This document shows, one piece after another, positions 60,415-64,000 of a stretch of 64,000 nt of DNA; the first letter of the stretch is position 1, and the number at the start of each line of letters is the position of its first letter. The stretch covers positions 1 through 64,000 of the forward strand of contig CAITIQ010000660.1 in NCBI GenBank assembly GCA_903892415.1. Reading direction: 5' to 3'. Under the pieces are notes generated by a model that had not been told where the DNA came from, did no database searches, and saw only the letters and a program-made list of their open reading frames with translations. The DNA comes from an uncultured delta proteobacterium. Lineage in GTDB: Bacteria > Myxococcota_A > Polyangia > Polyangiales > Polyangiaceae. The position numbers and the translations under genes are program-made.

Positions 60415-62976
60415 TCACTGACGGTACTTCGCCAATACCCCATCAATGCTGCCCTGATTCGGTAGAGCGCCCCCACCGAAGGCCACACTTCCACCGAAGT
60501 AGCCGCTGGCGAATACGTCTCCACAATCGGTTACGTGGACTCCCTGGAATACGTCGTTGTTCAAGCTCCCGCCGAACTTTTTACTCCATTGAGCCGTTCC
60601 ATTGTCCGGGCGGACCTTAAATAGGAAGGAGTCATAAAGGCCTGCTGAAGGTACCGCAAACTGCGAAAAGAACAGCGATCCCGAGTAACGGCCCGAGACC
60701 ACCACTGAGTCATCCGCTCCAGCTTCAGCATCATTGATGATGACATCGTCCGTACTGTTGAAGCCGCGGGAGGTAACGTAGTCGCCACTGGCGTTGTACT
60801 TGACCAGGAACAGGTCATACCCCGTGGACGTGGGTGAAAGCTCCGTACCCGCGACGCTATTCACGTTAATCGCTGTGTCGAAGCGGCCAGCTACCCAGAC
60901 GCTTCCATCAGAGAGTACGGCGACCTCAGAGGCGGACTCACTCGAAGCAGACTGGATGGCGCGTGTCCACACGTGCGTCCCCGATTGGTTGAAACGAACA
61001 ACATATCCGTCCGTTCCTCCGGAAACCGTCAGCGTCGGTCCGGAGCCGAACGCCATGCTAGTCCCCAGATCTCCAACCATGATCAGGTCGCCATTGGGAG
61101 CAACATCCAGGTCGGAAACGTTGTTCTGCATAGCGGTGCCAAAGCGTTGGCTCCAAACATGGGTTCCGGCGGCGTCGAACCGCGCCAGGAAGATGTCGTC
61201 GAAGCCGAGGCTCACGAGGTTGGAGCCGCCAAGATTGATTGTCCCTTGGAATTGCCCAGCGATCGCAAAGCCGTTATCCGGCATCTTGACGATGGCTTGG
61301 ATTGAGTCGGCGCTCGTCCCGCCAACGAGCTTCTTCCACTGCAGTACGTGGCTATTGTTGAACTTAGCAACAAAGCCGTCTCCGCCAACGCCTGTGAGCG
61401 TTGCGCCAGAGCCAAAGTTTTCGAGTGAGCCGTCTCCTAGGCTTCCCATTACGAGGTAGCCATCATCCATCGCGATAAGCTGCTTCGCTTCGTCGCTTCC
61501 GGCGCCACCAAAGTCCTTTGCATTGATTGCGTTACCGTCCGCGTCCAGCCGCAGGACGAGCGCGTCGCTTCCACCATCGCTGGTGATGCTGTTGGCATAG
61601 GTCAACGTGCCAGAGAAGTTGCCCACCGCAACGAGCTCGCCGTTGGGCAACTGCAGGATGTCGGCCATGAGGTCGGCGGAGCTACCGCCAACGCCTTTAC
61701 TCCAAACATGGTCGCCGGTGCAGTTGGCTGAAGTGCCGCTACAGTCGCCGTCTCCCTGCACGACGCAGGAGTCGCAGCTCAGCGGTAGGACCTCGCCCAT
61801 ACACACCCCAAACTGGTTGCCGTTGCCCGCGGCCACGCAGGTGGAGGTTCCAGCGCTGCAGATCCCCACGTTGAGCGTCCCGCCGGGACCGGAGTAGCAG
61901 GATTGAGTCTGTCCAATCATGCACGCACAACCAGGGCCTTCTTCGTCGGTCTGCCCGTCGCAGTCTTCATTGATGGTTGAAGCGCCAGGCCCGCAAGCCT
62001 CCTGCTCGGGCAATTGCTCACCCGCACAAGTCTTGACGTTGTTAACGCACCCCCAGTTCCCCCCACCGCAGATGCCGACATTCTCGGTGCCTGGGGGCCC
62101 TGAGTAACACGCATCACCGTCCTCGACCCATGGCACGACTACGCCCGCGGCACAGCTGCCGCAGCCGGAGGTTGGCACGTCAGCATCGTCTGGAGTGAGC
62201 TCACCGCCAGCACCACACGTCGAGGCAAGACAGTCTCCTTGAACATCAACCTCGGGTGTATCGCGAGGATTCTCCACCTCAATAGGGTTTCCACCGTCAC
62301 AAGCAGGGCTAAAACAGTTTCCAGGCTCGGCATCCAAGGGGACGTCTAGCTCGTTGGGAGCGTCGATGATCTCCCCGTTGCTACAGGTGGGTGAAACACA
62401 ATCCCCCGGCGGATCCTCCTGATTCGGCACATCGCCATCGTCTGCGATCGCAACGACCTCGCCCTCAGCACACCCGGGCGCACTGCAATCTCCAATGACT
62501 GTGTCAGCCGGCGCGTCCTCCGCGGGACCGTCCACGACGTTGCCGTTCTCGCAGGTCGGAGCCAAGCAGTCTCCGCTGGTTTCATCGTTTGGCGCGTCCT
62601 CGGCTGGACTCACGGTCACGTTGCCGTCGGCGTCGCAGCTGGGCGCTTTGCAGTCGCCTAGCGTTTCATCCGCTGGTGCATCGGAGGCGTCGACCGCTGC
62701 AATGACCTCTCCTTGGCCGTCACAGACGTTGCGGGTGCAATCGTCCTCTTCCGCGGTGTCAATGACAGTCCCTTCCGCTTTGAACGAATAGGCGCATAAC
62801 CCGTCAATACATTCCCCGACGATGCAGGGCTTATCGGCGGTGGTGCAGGCATCATCCGCCCCACACTCGACCGACTCTGGTAGGTCGAGCACCTGACGGC
62901 AGCTTGAACTGAGCGAGAACGAGACGGTCAGCAAGGCAAGTGAGAACGCAGTTTGGAGAGCTCGGGGTCTTCGCAT
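60415..62976 (-). CDS. Large Cys-rich, MopE-like and propeller-type lipoprotein
   Basis: I choose the ATG at 62976, eight nt after GAGGAA, over a TTG at 62997, giving 853 residues. A lipoprotein signal ends in LSSSCRQ. Residues about 60-270 hold roughly seven copies of a 30-residue unit of the form EDAPxDxxxGDCxAPxCxxGxVV, each with two cysteines. A NEDCDGQTDEE site around 340 is the MopE/putative metal-binding motif. From about 430 to the end, repeated approximately 50-residue units (for example GGSSADLMADILQLPNGELVAVGNF, split in parts) form a probable beta-propeller. It should sit on the cell surface. Its ligand is unknown. Confidence 0.8.
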   Translation of the reverse strand: MRRPRALQTAFSLALLTVSFSLSSSCRQVLDLPESVECGADDACTTADKPCIVGECIDGLCAYSFKAEGTVIDTAEEDDCTRNVCDGQGEVIAAVDASDAPADETLGDCKAPSCDADGNVTVSPAEDAPNDETSGDCLAPTCENGNVVDGPAEDAPADTVIGDCSAPGCAEGEVVAIADDGDVPNQEDPPGDCVSPTCSNGEIIDAPNELDVPLDAEPGNCFSPACDGGNPIEVENPRDTPEVDVQGDCLASTCGAGGELTPDDADVPTSGCGSCAAGVVVPWVEDGDACYSGPPGTENVGICGGGNWGCVNNVKTCAGEQLPEQEACGPGASTINEDCDGQTDEEGPGCACMIGQTQSCYSGPGGTLNVGICSAGTSTCVAAGNGNQFGVCMGEVLPLSCDSCVVQGDGDCSGTSANCTGDHVWSKGVGGSSADLMADILQLPNGELVAVGNFSGTLTYANSITSDGGSDALVLRLDADGNAINAKDFGGAGSDEAKQLIAMDDGYLVMGSLGDGSLENFGSGATLTGVGGDGFVAKFNNSHVLQWKKLVGGTSADSIQAIVKMPDNGFAIAGQFQGTINLGGSNLVSLGFDDIFLARFDAAGTHVWSQRFGTAMQNNVSDLDVAPNGDLIMVGDLGTSMAFGSGPTLTVSGGTDGYVVRFNQSGTHVWTRAIQSASSESASEVAVLSDGSVWVAGRFDTAINVNSVAGTELSPTSTGYDLFLVKYNASGDYVTSRGFNSTDDVIINDAEAGADDSVVVSGRYSGSLFFSQFAVPSAGLYDSFLFKVRPDNGTAQWSKKFGGSLNNDVFQGVHVTDCGDVFASGYFGGSVAFGGGALPNQGSIDGVLAKYRQ

Positions 62977-63029
62977 TTTTGATTCCTCAAAAGACAAGTG
63001 AGTTGGGCGCGCCAGCGATCACCAACGAG

Positions 63030-64000
63030 CTAGAAGCTGGCGCCTACACCGAATCCAAACTCGCTCGGTGAATAGTAATGTACGTTGCTCAAAGCCTTCT
63101 GCCCGGGCGCTTCCTCAGCAGCGTCATCCCAAGGAGCGAGGATCAGCAAGAGAGCTCCTCCTGCAGCCAATACACCGCCGCCAATGAATAGCCCGGTAGC
63201 GGTGTCTGCAAAGAGCCCTGCATCACTCGTAAGCGAGTTTCCTTCAGCCGAGCAGAGGCCGTTGGGGCAAGCGTCATTCGCTTCGCTCGCCTTCGACATC
63301 GCCAGCCCGCCGAGTACTCCACCCACCCCCAATGCGGCGACCCCAGCTCCGGCAACGGTGAATCCCACTGGGATCATCCAAGTCGGCTTTGCTTCTGCTG
63401 ATGGCGGCGTAGCGGGTATCCCTGCCTGCGGCGTCGCCGCAGTCTCTACGGGAGCATCTTCGAGCGACGGGATATCGATGACGACCTTCTGTCCGTCGGA
63501 TTCGACTTTGACCTCGAGTTGCCAGGGTTTCTTCCCCGTCGCAGCAACGCCAACCAGGTGTGTCCCGCGATCCACGGGGATCGGTTCGTTGAATTGACCT
63601 GGGCCCACGCTGGTTCCACCGCGGGTTACGGTTAGCCCAGGAAGATTCGCAATCGCTGGCGAGACGGTAATTGTGAGATTGGCCAACTTGGGCTTGAGAG
63701 CTGCGACGCGCTCGGCGGAGATTTGAGCGCGCTCCGGTTGCCCCATATGACCCGCCACGAAGCTGAATTGCATCCACGCGCTGGCCAGTCTTCCCTGCGC
63801 TTCGTAGCACTGCGCGAGCGTGAACTTTGCGCCGATCCCCTCGGGCACGAGTCGCGTCACCTCTTCAAGCTTCGGACAGGCCTCGTCAAAATTCTTGGCC
63901 GCCATGAGCTCGACGCCGCGATCGTAGAGAACTTGAGCAGCTCCAGCGTTGTCCGCCCAGGCCCGTTGCGGCGAGAGTTGCAGAGCCAGCGAAAAGGCAA
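63030..64000 (-). CDS. TPR/PEGA-type protein with C-terminal membrane helices, truncated at the window edge
   Basis: The frame remains open to base 64000; translation of 63906-64000 adds AFSLALQLSPQRAWADNAG, which looks like the end of a signal peptide, so only a few N-terminal residues are missing. A short TPR-like helical part (VLYDRGVELMAAKNFDEACPKLEE, in parts) is followed by a PEGA-like beta segment (VSPAIANLPGLTVTRGG ... PVDRGTHLVGVAATGKKPW). A hydrophobic helix near PVGFTVAGAGVAALGVGGVLGGLA and another near FIGGGVLAAGGALLLIL lie toward the C-terminus. This combination is common in myxobacteria. Function unknown. Confidence 0.75.
   Translation of the reverse strand, partial: AFSLALQLSPQRAWADNAGAAQVLYDRGVELMAAKNFDEACPKLEEVTRLVPEGIGAKFTLAQCYEAQGRLASAWMQFSFVAGHMGQPERAQISAERVAALKPKLANLTITVSPAIANLPGLTVTRGGTSVGPGQFNEPIPVDRGTHLVGVAATGKKPWQLEVKVESDGQKVVIDIPSLEDAPVETAATPQAGIPATPPSAEAKPTWMIPVGFTVAGAGVAALGVGGVLGGLAMSKASEANDACPNGLCSAEGNSLTSDAGLFADTATGLFIGGGVLAAGGALLLILAPWDDAAEEAPGQKALSNVHYYSPSEFGFGVGASF

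Overview
The window looks like a myxobacterial (Myxococcota/Polyangia-type) chromosome fragment. It is GC-rich and packed with Cys-rich lipoproteins carrying low-complexity Gly/Ser/Thr/Pro linkers. It also holds a MYXO-CTERM-like sorting signal, a eukaryotic-type Ser/Thr kinase, a PEGA-domain protein, a MopE-like motif and a giant TPR protein. This lineage call rests on protein character only. I saw no rRNA, tRNA, CRISPR array, insertion sequence or phage gene.

Layout. 1-2.66 kb: end of a di-haem oxidoreductase, an imelysin-like lipoprotein and an HTTM/gamma-carboxylase-like membrane protein, in overlapping + strand frames. 2.66-8.06 kb: a Ser/Thr kinase and two secreted proteins. 8.0-13.8 kb: dnaX (-), a 70-bp dispersed element, then ybaB, recR, ridA and a basic Ala/Pro-rich protein (+). 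13.9-18.2 kb: small envelope genes, including a beta-rich/ferritin-like fusion. 18.2-23.7 kb (-): a four-gene operon with 4-bp stop/start overlaps at every junction (DUF3348, DUF802/ZorA-like, OmpA/ZorB-like, DUF2894), followed upstream by a second, inverted copy of the 70-bp element. 23.9-25.6 kb: a lipase-fold hydrolase and a lipoprotein.

25.9-32.3 kb (+): an inositol-lipid operon. It encodes inositol-3-phosphate synthase, an AUR1-like PAP2 enzyme, a CDP-alcohol phosphatidyltransferase fused to a GtrA-like domain, and an MMPL exporter fused to a PgpA phosphatase. Together these could make inositol phosphate, attach it to lipid, dephosphorylate the product and move it. 32.3-38.4 kb: a hybrid histidine kinase, PEP mutase fused to a nucleotidyltransferase, a MocR regulator preceded by a strong dyad, and a class IV aminotransferase. 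38.4-49.7 kb: one 3,765-residue TPR protein. 49.9-51.5 kb: 3-hydroxyacyl-CoA dehydrogenase plus enoyl-CoA hydratase. 51.5-57.6 kb: a PEGA protein, a metallophosphoesterase, GlgC, a lipoprotein and a beta-hydroxyacid dehydrogenase. 57.8-64 kb: envelope proteins, including a lipoprotein with a methyltransferase fold, a 853-residue Cys-rich/propeller-like lipoprotein and a truncated TPR/PEGA-like protein.

The best candidate for an under-described system is the 18.2-23.7 kb operon. It has an ion-channel stator pair resembling ZorA/ZorB of Zorya defence, an approximately 860-residue helical tail with nineteen 18-residue repeats, and two uncharacterised partners, but no ZorC/D/E. The inositol-lipid operon with its two fusions is the second. 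A recurring structural feature is very tight convergent gene ends: seven junctions of 3-11 bp and one 41-bp overlap.
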